From the NCBI GenBank assembly GCA_021827885.1, contig JAKAUD010000090.1:1-8102 (forward strand): DNA of 8,102 bases, in the 5' to 3' direction. This DNA comes from Thermoplasmata archaeon. Its GTDB lineage: Archaea; Thermoplasmatota; Thermoplasmata; Thermoplasmatales; Thermoplasmataceae. The translations under genes and the position numbers were made by a program. This document shows, piece by piece, positions 1 to 6,296 of this stretch. Numbering within the stretch: the first letter of the stretch is position 1; every line of letters starts with the position of its first letter. A model generated the notes under the pieces. That model had not been told where the DNA came from, did not search any database, and saw only the letters and a program-made list of their open reading frames with translations.

Positions 1-4
1 CGAC

Positions 5-247
5 CTACGGGCAAGTGCATACTGGTTCATTATCGAAAAACCTCACGACATAATTCTTACTTTGACCATGAGGATGGACAATCCAATGCTCTCTCTGTTA
101 TTCGTTAAAATTCAATAATGAGACTGTCTTTTCACTTCCTTTGCTATAATCACTTCTTATTAGTCTCACTAGCATTTTGCTATCATCTTTGGGCGTATAC
201 CTTTTATCTTCGCAATCTATCCCTTCTTCGTGGGGTGTTTCTTTCAT
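5..247 (-). pseudogene. Broken gene with half of a SWIM-like zinc finger (possible transposase remnant)
   Basis: Read leftward from an ATG at 247, preceded by a strong Shine-Dalgarno (GAGGTGA, 5-base spacing), the frame gives 49 hydrophilic residues and a TAA at 98-100. Translation in the same frame past that stop still looks coding: REHWIVHPHGQSKNYVVRFF, then a short acidic turn and CTCP (Cys codons within 11-19), then TAG at 5-7. A W-x-V ... Y-x-V-R ... C-x-C-P run is the first half of a SWIM zinc finger (CxC...CxH); the second half would lie beyond the window or is lost. SWIM fingers occur in some transposases and in other DNA- or protein-binding proteins. I read this as a decayed gene with two in-frame stops. 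Alternatively the 49-residue protein (98-247) is an intact small gene and the rest is chance. A TTG at 283 in the same frame has no comparable ribosome site. Confidence 0.42.
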
Positions 248-261
248 CAGTCTCACCTCAT

Positions 262-297
262 ACGGCAGGTCAACCCCTCCCAAGGACGGCCTGCCGT
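262..297 (-). other. GC-rich hairpin in the leader of the minus-strand remnant
   Basis: ACGGCAGG (262-269) pairs perfectly with CCTGCCGT (290-297); one G-U and one further pair extend the stem around a loop of about 16 bases. It lies upstream of the Shine-Dalgarno and ATG of the minus-strand reading frame, so in RNA it would be a 5' leader hairpin. It could also be an inverted repeat left by a mobile element. No U-run follows it on either strand, which argues against a terminator. Confidence 0.4.
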
Positions 298-308
298 TTG
301 TTGGATAT

Positions 309-349
309 TATACTATTGTAATATCTACTGTAGTTATTACAATAGTGTA
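309..349. promoter_or_regulatory. 41-bp imperfect palindrome, probable operator
   Basis: The 11-bp arms CTATTGTAATA (313-323) and TATTACAATAG (335-345) are perfect inverted copies. The space between holds CTAC-T-GTAG, centred on 329, so the symmetry runs almost unbroken from 312 to 346 with one mismatch; it extends to 309-349 with one more. It lies between divergent reading frames and abuts the TATATAAG box at 348-355. A dimeric regulator bound here would plausibly block TBP/TFB. The AbrB-domain proteins encoded nearby are obvious candidates, but which protein binds is inference. Confidence 0.6.
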
Positions 350-380
350 TATAAGAATATCGCTGAAAATGATTTTATAG
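348..380 (+). promoter_or_regulatory. Candidate TATA boxes for the AbrB-DUF488 gene
   Basis: Two archaeal-type TATA elements precede the gene: TATATAAG (348-355) and TTTTATAG (373-380). The second is centred about 33 bp before the ATG at 410, placing a start site a few bases upstream of the start codon. That fits a leaderless or very short leader, and no Shine-Dalgarno is present. Read on the other strand, the first element (CTTATATA) could serve the minus-strand remnant. Confidence 0.45.
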
Positions 381-413
381 ACCATGGACATATACCATGG
401 ATTATAACCATGG
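381..413 (+). repeat. Three ACCATGG repeats with exact 13-bp spacing over the start codon
   Basis: ACCATGG occurs at 381-387, 394-400 and 407-413, a strict 13-bp period. Each copy holds a palindromic CCATGG and an ATG. Because 13 is not a multiple of three, the ATGs at 384, 397 and 410 fall in three different frames. Only the one at 410 opens the long gene; the others give reading frames of 7 codons (stop at 405-407) and 6 codons (stop at 415-417). The repeats may be operator sites, upstream mini-ORFs, or the product of small tandem duplications. Confidence 0.6.
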
Positions 414-997
414 CTAAAGAATACATTAGAAAGCTAACCAAGCAAAAAGCGTCTTTTCTCTTGACTATACCCAAAGACGTGATAATTGAATTATCTATCA
501 GAGAAGGCGATTTAATAGCAATTCGCCTAGAAGACAATCGCATAGTTCTGAGTAAAGCTAGAAAGGATGATAAAATTGTTTACACAATTGGATATGCGGG
601 TAAAACATTGGATAATATTTTTGAAACAATGAGGAAGAATAAAATCAAACAATTAATTGATGTCAGAAACACCCCCTTCAGCATGAAGAATGGTTTCTCA
701 AAAGCTCCTCTAGAAACCAGCTTAAAAGAAAATGGGTTTAGTTACCTGCACATGCCACTCCTTGGGGCACCAAAAGCTATTCGACTAGAAATAAAGAAGA
801 ATGGAAATCGGGAACTTTTTTTTAAGCTCTATAGGAACTGGTTAAAGAAAAATAGTAGTGAACTCAAGAAGTTGACATCGGTTACGGCAAATACAAGAAG
901 TATTCTTATGTGTGTTGAGGAAGACTACAGGGATTGTCACAGAAGTGTCCTCGGAGAAGAGCTTACCAACGCTGGTTTCGAAGTAATGAATCTCTAG
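410..997 (+). CDS. AbrB-type DNA-binding domain fused to a DUF488 domain
   Basis: This 195-residue protein has two parts. Residues 3-50 look like a SpoVT/AbrB swapped-hairpin domain (KASFLLTIPKDVI, then REGDLIAIRLEDNRIVL). Residues 57-195 match the DUF488 family: TIGYAGKT at 59-66, DVRNTPFS at 84-91, HMPLLG at 114-119, and a closing Cys-Val-Glu-Glu...CHR with C176, H177 and R178. DUF488 proteins have no settled biochemical role; the conserved Arg, Cys and His suggest an active or binding site. The fused AbrB domain implies DNA contact. The open frame extends back to 230, but that stretch covers the palindrome and does not read like protein, so I start at the ATG at 410, which sits about 30 bp after a TATA box. 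It converges on the RLYP-motif gene and shares its stop bases. It could be a regulator with a DUF488 sensor half, or a DNA-targeted enzyme. Confidence 0.85.
   Translation: MAKEYIRKLTKQKASFLLTIPKDVIIELSIREGDLIAIRLEDNRIVLSKARKDDKIVYTIGYAGKTLDNIFETMRKNKIKQLIDVRNTPFSMKNGFSKAPLETSLKENGFSYLHMPLLGAPKAIRLEIKKNGNRELFFKLYRNWLKKNSSELKKLTSVTANTRSILMCVEEDYRDCHRSVLGEELTNAGFEVMNL
994..997. other. Shared CTAG: stop codon on both strands
   Basis: The plus-strand DUF488 gene stops with TAG at 995-997 and the minus-strand RLYP-motif gene stops with TAG read from 996 to 994. The self-complementary CTAG thus ends both genes, leaving no space for terminators, so the two transcripts must overlap at their 3' ends. 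Confidence 0.9.
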
Positions 998-1782
998 TTA
1001 ATTGGAGGAAAGAAATCTTCTAAGCTAGTAGCAGAGTAATTTACTTTAGGTGGATAGATTATAGAAACTATCATCCAGGTCTTCCATCTGTAATGTGTTC
1101 CGATCATAAAATAAACTTCTCTGGTTGACATCCAAGTAAGAAATTTCTCTTCCATCTTCTTCTTTATTTCCTGTTCATCTTTGGTACTCTTGATAATGTT
1201 GCGGTAGAGCTCATTGACTTCCCAGTCGTGTATCTCCATTCTATGGGGTCTTTGGGAGCAACTACAGTTCTTTGCATTTTGACATAAAAATTCATAAAAC
1301 GACTCTTGCAGCATCTTGATCCTAGATAACTTGATGTTACTTCTTAGAGAAAAAAGAGTATTTTGGGGTTCAAATAGACTAGTGTCTATCACCTTCGTTT
1401 CAAATTTCTTTATTATTGGTTTAATAATACCTAAAGAACCGCCTGAATTCTCTACCTCCTTAACAGAGTTTTTCTCTATTCTTGAAATGATCTTTCTTAT
1501 CTCGTCATCATACGCCTTTCTAGTGACATTAGTAGATGCTAGCTCAACTTTCTTACTCTCCTTTCTCTTATCATTTTTCTGTGGAGATTTGACAGTCATA
1601 TTTACCCAATCACCTTTGTGAAACGGTATTCCGCCGTTTGGTACGAACGGTCTGAAGGGAACTGGATAAAGTCTTCTTAGCTCATCTTTGTCGTTTATGC
1701 CTGCAACACAGACCGTTTTGAAGTACTTCCTACTCTGTTCAGGGATAGCACGACACAGTATGAGAATGTCTTCTCGTGTCAA
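994..1782 (-). CDS. Conserved protein with RRLYPVPFR motif and a C-terminal Cys/His cluster
   Basis: I do not know a named function for this 262-residue protein. Three regions stand out. Residues 22-61 contain KTVCVAGIN, then RRLYPVPFR (36-44), then HKGDWVNM, resembling a small conserved beta domain. Residues 65-135 are charged and probably flexible. Residues 158-247 contain C167, C173 and C175 (C-x5-C-x-C), then PHRMEIHDWEVNELY (179-193), MIGTH (226-230) and IIYPPK. The Cys and His residues could bind zinc or an iron-sulfur cluster; that is inference. The start is TTG at 1782, overlapping the TGA of the upstream gene (TTGA), with Shine-Dalgarno GGAGAG at 1790-1795 and 7-base spacing; the next in-frame ATG lies beyond the conserved motif. 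It is translationally coupled to the AbrB-winged-helix gene and ends in the same CTAG as the DUF488 gene. A partnership with DUF488 is plausible but unproven. Confidence 0.8.
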   Translation of the reverse strand: MTREDILILCRAIPEQSRKYFKTVCVAGINDKDELRRLYPVPFRPFVPNGGIPFHKGDWVNMTVKSPQKNDKRKESKKVELASTNVTRKAYDDEIRKIISRIEKNSVKEVENSGGSLGIIKPIIKKFETKVIDTSLFEPQNTLFSLRSNIKLSRIKMLQESFYEFLCQNAKNCSCSQRPHRMEIHDWEVNELYRNIIKSTKDEQEIKKKMEEKFLTWMSTREVYFMIGTHYRWKTWMIVSIIYPPKVNYSATSLEDFFPPIN

Positions 1783-2195
1783 TTCTTAACTCTCCAGATG
1801 TTAATTTTACCCTTTCTCTCGTTGATTAACCCTATATCGCTTTTTAGTCGGTTAACCCATTGATTATTTGGGACTTTTTGGGGAAAATTTAATTCTTTCT
1901 TAATTGACGTCCAGGTCATTCCTTCCTTGTTCTTTGTCAAAATCGACCTAATTTCGTCTCTAAACTTTTCATACCCGCCTTCCCAAACCAATTTTCTTTG
2001 CGCAAGACTAACATCGGTGCCCTTTGCTCCTGATGATACAATGAGTTCTTTCCTTTCTGGATTTAATGAAATGAGTACTTGCTCTCCATCTTTAAACGGA
2101 TACTGTGAATCTGATACTATGTCAGCAGGAATAGCAATATACTGTGTTCTAGCGTGTCCTGACTGTAATATTTTGCCAGTCCCCTTTAGTCCCAT
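1779..2195 (-). CDS. AbrB domain plus winged-helix transcription regulator
   Basis: This 138-residue protein is probably a transcription regulator. Residues 4-56 resemble a SpoVT/AbrB domain (GTGKILQSGHARTQYIAIPA, then a Phe-Lys-Asp-Gly-Glu turn and a final beta strand). Residues 72-137 resemble a winged helix: helix FRDEIRSILT, then MTWTSIKKELNF, a recognition-like helix NQWVNRLKSDIGL and a wing GKINIWRV. Such paired domains would bind DNA as oligomers. The ATG at 2195 is preceded by a GAAGG motif only 3 bases away and by a TATA-like TTATATT about 30 bp upstream, so it may have its own promoter although it lies 58 bp after the methyltransferase gene. The stop overlaps the next gene by 4 bp (TTGA). 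A CTATTGTA half-site identical to that in the 309-349 palindrome lies between TATA box and ATG, so self-regulation and control of the DUF488 gene are plausible. Confidence 0.8.
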   Translation of the reverse strand: MGLKGTGKILQSGHARTQYIAIPADIVSDSQYPFKDGEQVLISLNPERKELIVSSGAKGTDVSLAQRKLVWEGGYEKFRDEIRSILTKNKEGMTWTSIKKELNFPQKVPNNQWVNRLKSDIGLINERKGKINIWRVKN

Positions 2196-2208
2196 ATACC
2201 TTCATGCA

Positions 2209-2230
2209 TACAATAGAAACTACAATATAA
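2209..2230 (-). promoter_or_regulatory. Promoter and CTATTGTA half-site of the AbrB-winged-helix gene
   Basis: Read on the minus strand, TTATATT (2230-2224) is a TATA-like element centred about 32 bp before the ATG at 2195, predicting a leader of only a few bases. CTATTGTA (2216-2209) lies between it and the start codon and is the same 8-mer found in both arms of the 309-349 palindrome. A bound regulator here would sit at the transcription start. Confidence 0.4.
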
Positions 2231-2244
2231 CTTTATCTCTGAAA

Positions 2245-2269
2245 AAGCCGAAGCTATTCTTCATAGCTT
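2245..2269 (-). terminator. Weak hairpin plus U-run at the methyltransferase 3' end
   Basis: AAGCTAT (2251-2257) and ATAGCTT (2263-2269) form a 7-bp stem with a 5-base loop over the methyltransferase stop codon (TAG read 2256-2254). On the minus strand the hairpin is followed by CGGC and then TTTTT. The stem is AT-rich, so termination would be partial at best; archaeal termination often needs only the U-run. It suggests the regulator downstream is at least partly transcribed separately. Confidence 0.35.
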
Positions 2270-5229
2270 TCTGAAGATTGTGCTTTGCCCTCAAGTTGTT
2301 CTAGCTCTGCGGCCAAAACTGAGTATATTCGCTGTAGAAGTTGATTAATCTCTTCTTTTTTCACACCAAGAAGATTCAGAAATGTTTCGTCTATACTGTA
2401 CCTCATAGGGTCATTTGATTTTAGCTGCTCCAGCAATGAAGGAAACTTTTTCTTACCCAAATCGCCAAATAGCTTAAGAAGATCAGCGGTTTCAGAGTTA
2501 GAAAGCTTTGATAAGTCAGGCATCAAAAACGTACCCATTACATAGTCATCTACCCACATCCAGGCACCTTCAGTTTCTTTTCTATTAACGAACCACTGGA
2601 ACAAATTCAATGTACTATTCAGCCATAAACATAGTATTTTAGATTGCTTCGCATTTTGCATCTTCAACATCCAAAATGACCCACCCATAAACATAGGTTT
2701 ACTAGAAAAGAACGCAAGATGGTTGGCATTTGAAATTCTAGCACGGTAGATCAATGCAAGATAAGCTGAGTTATCTTCTATTAACGAGCTCCAAGCACCT
2801 TTAGCTAACAAACCTAAAGCCTTCTTCTTTTTCTTTGCGGTTTCAAACCCTTTATCTAGCAAATCCCGAATGCCTTCAAATTTGTCAGAAACTACAAAGT
2901 CAGTTTGATTGCTGATATTGAAAGAAGCTAAACCCGTGTATCTTCTGATACTGGGTCTAATGCATTTCTTCGGGATATCAAGAGTGATGTGAGAGACCCG
3001 ATTTTCAATTTTGATGCTATTCGCTCTCTTTTCTGTAATGTACCAGTAATCGTGTTTTCTAAGAGCTCTTTTTTCTTTATTAAGGAAAGAAAGACCGTAA
3101 AACCCAAGCTCTCCAATTCCACGTGGGCTTTCATGAATTTCACACTTTACTGATTTGAGATATGTTCTAAACGATACAGTCCTTCTAGAGTTATTAAAAA
3201 TTTTACGGATTGCCTTATCAACCAACGAAATATCCTTTCGATAGACTGAAATTGCTCTAAAAAGAGCAAGTTTATCTTTGATGGCTTCTTTTTGTGCCAA
3301 CAGCTTAAATGAATACTCAGAGTTATCAACTATTTCTTCCTTGATTCCCTCGGATCTAAGTTTAGTTATTGCAGTTGCGATATTTTGGGATTGGGAAGTT
3401 GTCAAGTCATCAGGGGAGATTTTAATGATTGTAATTCCTATGTTGTTTGCTTCTTCCCTTTTTTTTCTGGCAACAAGGAGAATTTCCCTAACCGCCGTAT
3501 TTTCTGAAAAGGCATATCTGCCCTCACAAGCAATTAGATGCTCTATTGAGTACTGATTAAGCAAAATATCTAGAAATCCTTGTGTTCCCTTTGCACTCAA
3601 AGTTGTTATTGGGAGTACAGCGGCTATTCTACCCCCGTCTGAAAGAAAGCGATCCGCAAGAAGTAGAAAATAGCCGTGGAGACCTAGTTGACCACCCAAA
3701 CATTCTGAATACCTTTCTTCTGAAAATCTCCTTGCTAACACTTCTTTATACGTCTTTGGAATCCTTTGATATCTCGTAAAAGGGGGATTCATAATTACCA
3801 AATCAACTTTTGAAAGCTTAATTTCTCTTTCCCTCTCGTTACCTAATCTCACAATGCCTGCCACGGTAGTCCGATTTTTATTCGTCTCTTGGGTAGTTGT
3901 TTCGATTAGTGTTCTCTGTGCAAAAGCATTTTTTAACACTGCATGAGCTGAAGATATCTTATCTCCTGGTCGTAGTCTTGTAGAATCTTCAATTGCGACA
4001 CGTATGAAATCAGCAGTGTATAAGGGAGCCTGCAATGAAAGATGGACTGCGGCTAGATGAGCCGCAAAAGGCATAATATCGATTCCTGTTATCTCCTCTT
4101 CCAAGAATCGTTTATGGTCTAAAAATTGAAACATTCTTCCAGAGCTTTCAATTAATTCCCTTTTACGGTGATACGCTGAAACCAAGAGGGTCCCTGATCC
4201 GCATGCTGGGTCAAGAACCGTAGATGTACTATCGTTTATACTTAGAAAAGCAAGCATTTCTCCTGCTTGAGTGTTGGTATAAAAAGCTGCTATTACTTTT
4301 CGAAGTTCAAATGGTATCAAGTTGTGAAAGATCTTTCCTAAAATATCATGATTTAAAAATTGAGGAGCCAGTGCGTTTATTGCATCGATTGTAATTTTAA
4401 GGGCCTCTGTTGCCTCTTTACCTTTTAATCTTTTAGAAATTTCAAATCCAAAAATTGGCGTATAATCCTCTTCTAGTACCAATGAGAAATATTTTTCATG
4501 CAGCTCTTTCGGTTCGATTATGCTTTCCGACTCAATCTTTCTGTACTTACGTTTACCCGTAGTTTCATCTTTCTTTTCGTAAGCGAGAATCTGGTGGAAC
4601 ATTATCTGATTTACTAAGAGGTAAGCAGCAGCGTGGTGTAAATGAGAAAGTGGAATCTGTGACTCTTGCTTCATTCCGAGTATCGTTTCAAAGAAAATTT
4701 TTCCACCAAACATTTCTTCTACCTCCCCTAACCCAAGTTTGGAAAACGACCCGACTAGCGCATTCACAGCATCTCTTAGCAATCTTATGGCGTCAGCGGT
4801 ATTTATTTCGGTTGAGCTTGGAGGAACAGATAGCACCCGCATTATCCATTTAGAAAGTTCTTCAATGGAATCCGCTGAATATGCAGAATAAAAGGGAGGT
4901 TCACTTAGAAGCACGGCTGATTGATAGTTTCCTATGCACTCTCTGGGGTAAACGACGGCAAAAACTGCCTTTGGAGATATTTGTGTTAGCTTTTCTTTAT
5001 AGGTATATGCCTTACTTACGGCATCAACCAGAGTCTTTGGTGATTGTTTTGCTTCTAACAAGTAATCATTGCCATTATATTTTATGTGAATATCAGGCTT
5101 ATTTATTCCAAATACTGTAAGAAAATGTTCCTCGAATTGAGCATCAACTCCGAGTTTACGGAGAGAGTCACAAAGCAATGATGTACATGTGTTTTCCATC
5201 CTTGTGCCACGAAAAGACGCCCCATTCAC
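2254..5229 (-). CDS. Type IIG-like fused nuclease / N6-adenine DNA methyltransferase
   Basis: This 991-residue protein appears to combine cutting, modification and target recognition. Residues 11-110 look like a PD-(D/E)XK nuclease: Pro45-Asp46, then Glu59-Ala-Lys61 (LLEAKQS). Residues 285-600 are a gamma-type N6-adenine methyltransferase: FYTNTQAGEM (316-325) as motif X, VLDPACGSGT (338-347) binding S-adenosylmethionine, and VIMNPPF (478-484) as the catalytic NPPF motif. The C-terminal part (about 650-960, with LWLNSTL and ETEGAWMWVDDY) probably recognises the target. No separate R or S subunit is nearby, so type IIG fits better than type I; a BREX-type PglX is less likely because no BREX partner gene is seen. 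I keep the GTG start at 5229 because TTTTTATA at 5260-5253 is centred 27 bp upstream, as in leaderless archaeal genes; an ATG at 5199 is the alternative. No frameshift or missing core motif is seen, so the protein looks functional. Confidence 0.9.
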   Translation of the reverse strand: MNGASFRGTRMENTCTSLLCDSLRKLGVDAQFEEHFLTVFGINKPDIHIKYNGNDYLLEAKQSPKTLVDAVSKAYTYKEKLTQISPKAVFAVVYPRECIGNYQSAVLLSEPPFYSAYSADSIEELSKWIMRVLSVPPSSTEINTADAIRLLRDAVNALVGSFSKLGLGEVEEMFGGKIFFETILGMKQESQIPLSHLHHAAAYLLVNQIMFHQILAYEKKDETTGKRKYRKIESESIIEPKELHEKYFSLVLEEDYTPIFGFEISKRLKGKEATEALKITIDAINALAPQFLNHDILGKIFHNLIPFELRKVIAAFYTNTQAGEMLAFLSINDSTSTVLDPACGSGTLLVSAYHRKRELIESSGRMFQFLDHKRFLEEEITGIDIMPFAAHLAAVHLSLQAPLYTADFIRVAIEDSTRLRPGDKISSAHAVLKNAFAQRTLIETTTQETNKNRTTVAGIVRLGNEREREIKLSKVDLVIMNPPFTRYQRIPKTYKEVLARRFSEERYSECLGGQLGLHGYFLLLADRFLSDGGRIAAVLPITTLSAKGTQGFLDILLNQYSIEHLIACEGRYAFSENTAVREILLVARKKREEANNIGITIIKISPDDLTTSQSQNIATAITKLRSEGIKEEIVDNSEYSFKLLAQKEAIKDKLALFRAISVYRKDISLVDKAIRKIFNNSRRTVSFRTYLKSVKCEIHESPRGIGELGFYGLSFLNKEKRALRKHDYWYITEKRANSIKIENRVSHITLDIPKKCIRPSIRRYTGLASFNISNQTDFVVSDKFEGIRDLLDKGFETAKKKKKALGLLAKGAWSSLIEDNSAYLALIYRARISNANHLAFFSSKPMFMGGSFWMLKMQNAKQSKILCLWLNSTLNLFQWFVNRKETEGAWMWVDDYVMGTFLMPDLSKLSNSETADLLKLFGDLGKKKFPSLLEQLKSNDPMRYSIDETFLNLLGVKKEEINQLLQRIYSVLAAELEQLEGKAQSSESYEE

Positions 5230-5252
5230 CCTATAAGGGATTGTGTCGTGAT

Positions 5253-5266
5253 TATAAAAAGGTTTC
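5253..5266 (-). promoter_or_regulatory. TATA box and BRE of the methyltransferase gene
   Basis: On the minus strand the sequence GAAACC followed by TTTTTATA resembles an archaeal BRE plus TATA box. Its centre is 27 bp before the GTG at 5229, which predicts a transcript starting at or next to the start codon. Confidence 0.55.
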
Positions 5267-5369
5267 TCGAAATGTGATTTAGGTGCTTGTTAAACGAAAA
5301 GTCTTGTTAGCCATATTCTGGTCGTGCGAAGTCTATTTCAATGGTTTCTTGTAAATTAGTGTATTAGAC

Positions 5370-5486
5370 ATTAGAATTAAATACCCTTGATTTATATTCT
5401 AATATATAGGTAATAAAAATATGACCTTAGAATTAAAGGATAATATTAATAACATGGAATTCATCGTAGATTCGTTGAATTCTAAT
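5370..5486. repeat. Four TTAGAAT sites around the winged-helix gene promoter
   Basis: TTAGAAT or its complement occurs at 5371-5377, 5396-5402 (as ATTCTAA), 5427-5433 and 5479-5485 (as ATTCTAA). The first and third belong to a longer direct repeat, TTAGAATTAAA (5371-5381 and 5427-5437); the first and second form an inverted pair, ATTAGAAT/ATTCTAAT, astride the TATA box. Such clustering around a regulator's own promoter suggests an operator, although the AT-rich background makes chance similarity possible. Confidence 0.4.
5391..5398 (+). promoter_or_regulatory. TATA box of the right-hand operon
   Basis: TTTATATT is centred about 27 bp before the ATG at 5421, and no Shine-Dalgarno precedes that ATG, so a leaderless transcript is likely. 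The next genes overlap or follow within a few bases, so this is probably the promoter for the whole five-gene group. Confidence 0.6.
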
Positions 5487-5756
5487 CTATTAAAAATTTT
5501 GGCAAGAAGTCATGTAATCGATGTTATGGTAGCCTTGGATACTACTTCCAAGGGTGGATTATCACATAAAGAGCTACAATATGATGTATTGAAAGGGCCA
5601 GGATTGGATCAAATAATAGGACCGATGGTCGAAATCGGAATTGTTCTACATAAGGATGAAAAGTATTACATTACTAAAATGGGAAAGGAAGCCCTTGGAT
5701 GTGTAAAATCTATTATAGAAACAGAAAGAAGATACAACAAAAGAGATGACCAATGA
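5421..5756 (+). CDS. Small winged-helix DNA-binding protein
   Basis: This 111-residue protein fits a single winged-helix domain of the archaeal ArsR/HxlR-like type. Residues 20-42 form a helix (LNSNLLKILARSHVIDVMVAL); GGLSHKELQYDVLKG (45-59) gives the turn and second helix; GLDQIIGPMVEIGIV (61-75) would be the recognition helix; HKDEKYYITKMGKEAL (77-92) looks like the beta wing followed by the usual last helix. The tail after residue 95 is charged. It is the first gene of a tightly packed plus-strand group and overlaps the next by 11 bp. Repeated TTAGAAT sites surround its promoter and enter its coding start, consistent with self-repression. Function as the operon regulator is inferred; the exact family is uncertain. 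Confidence 0.75.
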   Translation: MTLELKDNINNMEFIVDSLNSNLLKILARSHVIDVMVALDTTSKGGLSHKELQYDVLKGPGLDQIIGPMVEIGIVLHKDEKYYITKMGKEALGCVKSIIETERRYNKRDDQ

Positions 5757-6291
5757 TGAGAACATTTTTAAGTTACACAAATATGACAAAAGTGAGAATA
5801 TGAGTGTACCTCCTAGTTCTACTAGTTTAGGTTTGCCACGTGCCATTTACCCTCTGGTTTTACTATACTCAATGAGCAATATGGAGATTGAAGGAAAAAC
5901 AAAATTGGAAAAACTTATTTTTGTAATTCAAAAAAGGTTAATCGAGGAACTGAAGTGGGGGATCACTGGAAGCAATTATGATTTTAGGGCTTTCAATTTC
6001 GGACCATTTACCGAAGAAGTGTATGACGATGTTGCCTCACTAAAGTTACTTTCATTGGTGAACGTTGTCGGAGAGGGAGATAATCAAAAATACAGTCTTA
6101 CTGAAAAGGGGAAGACCGTAGTGGAAAGTTTGATTGCCCAAAAGAGACTGAATTCAGATTTTATATCAGAAATTGCGAAGATAGCTAAGAATTTCGGGGA
6201 ATTACGATTAGACAAACTGATAGAAAAGGTATACAAGGAATATCCCGAATACGCACGTAATTCTTTGATCAAATCCAGGTATTCTTTTTGA
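5746..6291 (+). CDS. KLEKL...FGPF protein, Panacea/DUF4065-like
   Basis: The 181-residue product has a variable N-terminal 30 residues, then a pattern of (I/V)EGKTKLEKLIFVIQ (48-62), FRAFNFGPFTEEVYDD (80-95), and KYSLTEKGKTVVESL (115-129) as a winged-helix-like close. The combination of K-x-x-K-L, then a Y/F-GP(F/V)-x-x-E-V-Y segment, resembles the Panacea (DUF4065, SocA-like) fold, where many members act as antitoxins or adaptors to proteases. The resemblance is by motif only; a plain archaeal winged-helix regulator is the alternative. It starts 11 bp inside the winged-helix gene and ends overlapping or abutting the membrane-protein gene, so translation is probably coupled. ATG at 5746 is kept because of the overlap; an ATG at 5800 would remove 18 poorly conserved-looking residues. 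Confidence 0.7.
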   Translation: MTNDENIFKLHKYDKSENMSVPPSSTSLGLPRAIYPLVLLYSMSNMEIEGKTKLEKLIFVIQKRLIEELKWGITGSNYDFRAFNFGPFTEEVYDDVASLKLLSLVNVVGEGDNQKYSLTEKGKTVVESLIAQKRLNSDFISEIAKIAKNFGELRLDKLIEKVYKEYPEYARNSLIKSRYSF

Positions 6292-6296
6292 GGACT

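Noticed and set aside
262..297. Intrinsic terminator
   Set aside because: The hairpin is GC-rich, but no U-run follows it on either strand.
230..409. 60-residue upstream extension of the AbrB-DUF488 frame
   Set aside because: It spans the hairpin arm, the palindrome and the TATA boxes, is rich in Cys, Tyr and Asn unlike the rest, and the protein proper begins at the ATG at 410.
1316..1621. Plus-strand frame opposite the RLYP-motif gene
   Set aside because: It lies antisense to a convincing gene, and its hydrophobic, Leu/Phe/Ser-rich composition is what an antisense shadow gives.
1927..2274. Plus-strand frame opposite the AbrB-winged-helix gene
   Set aside because: It is antisense to a clear two-domain regulator and its promoter, with no ribosome site or recognisable motif.
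2254..5229. BREX PglX or type I HsdM identity for the methyltransferase
   Set aside because: No BREX partner or S/R subunit genes are present, and the N-terminal PD-(D/E)XK nuclease points to a single-chain type IIG-like enzyme.
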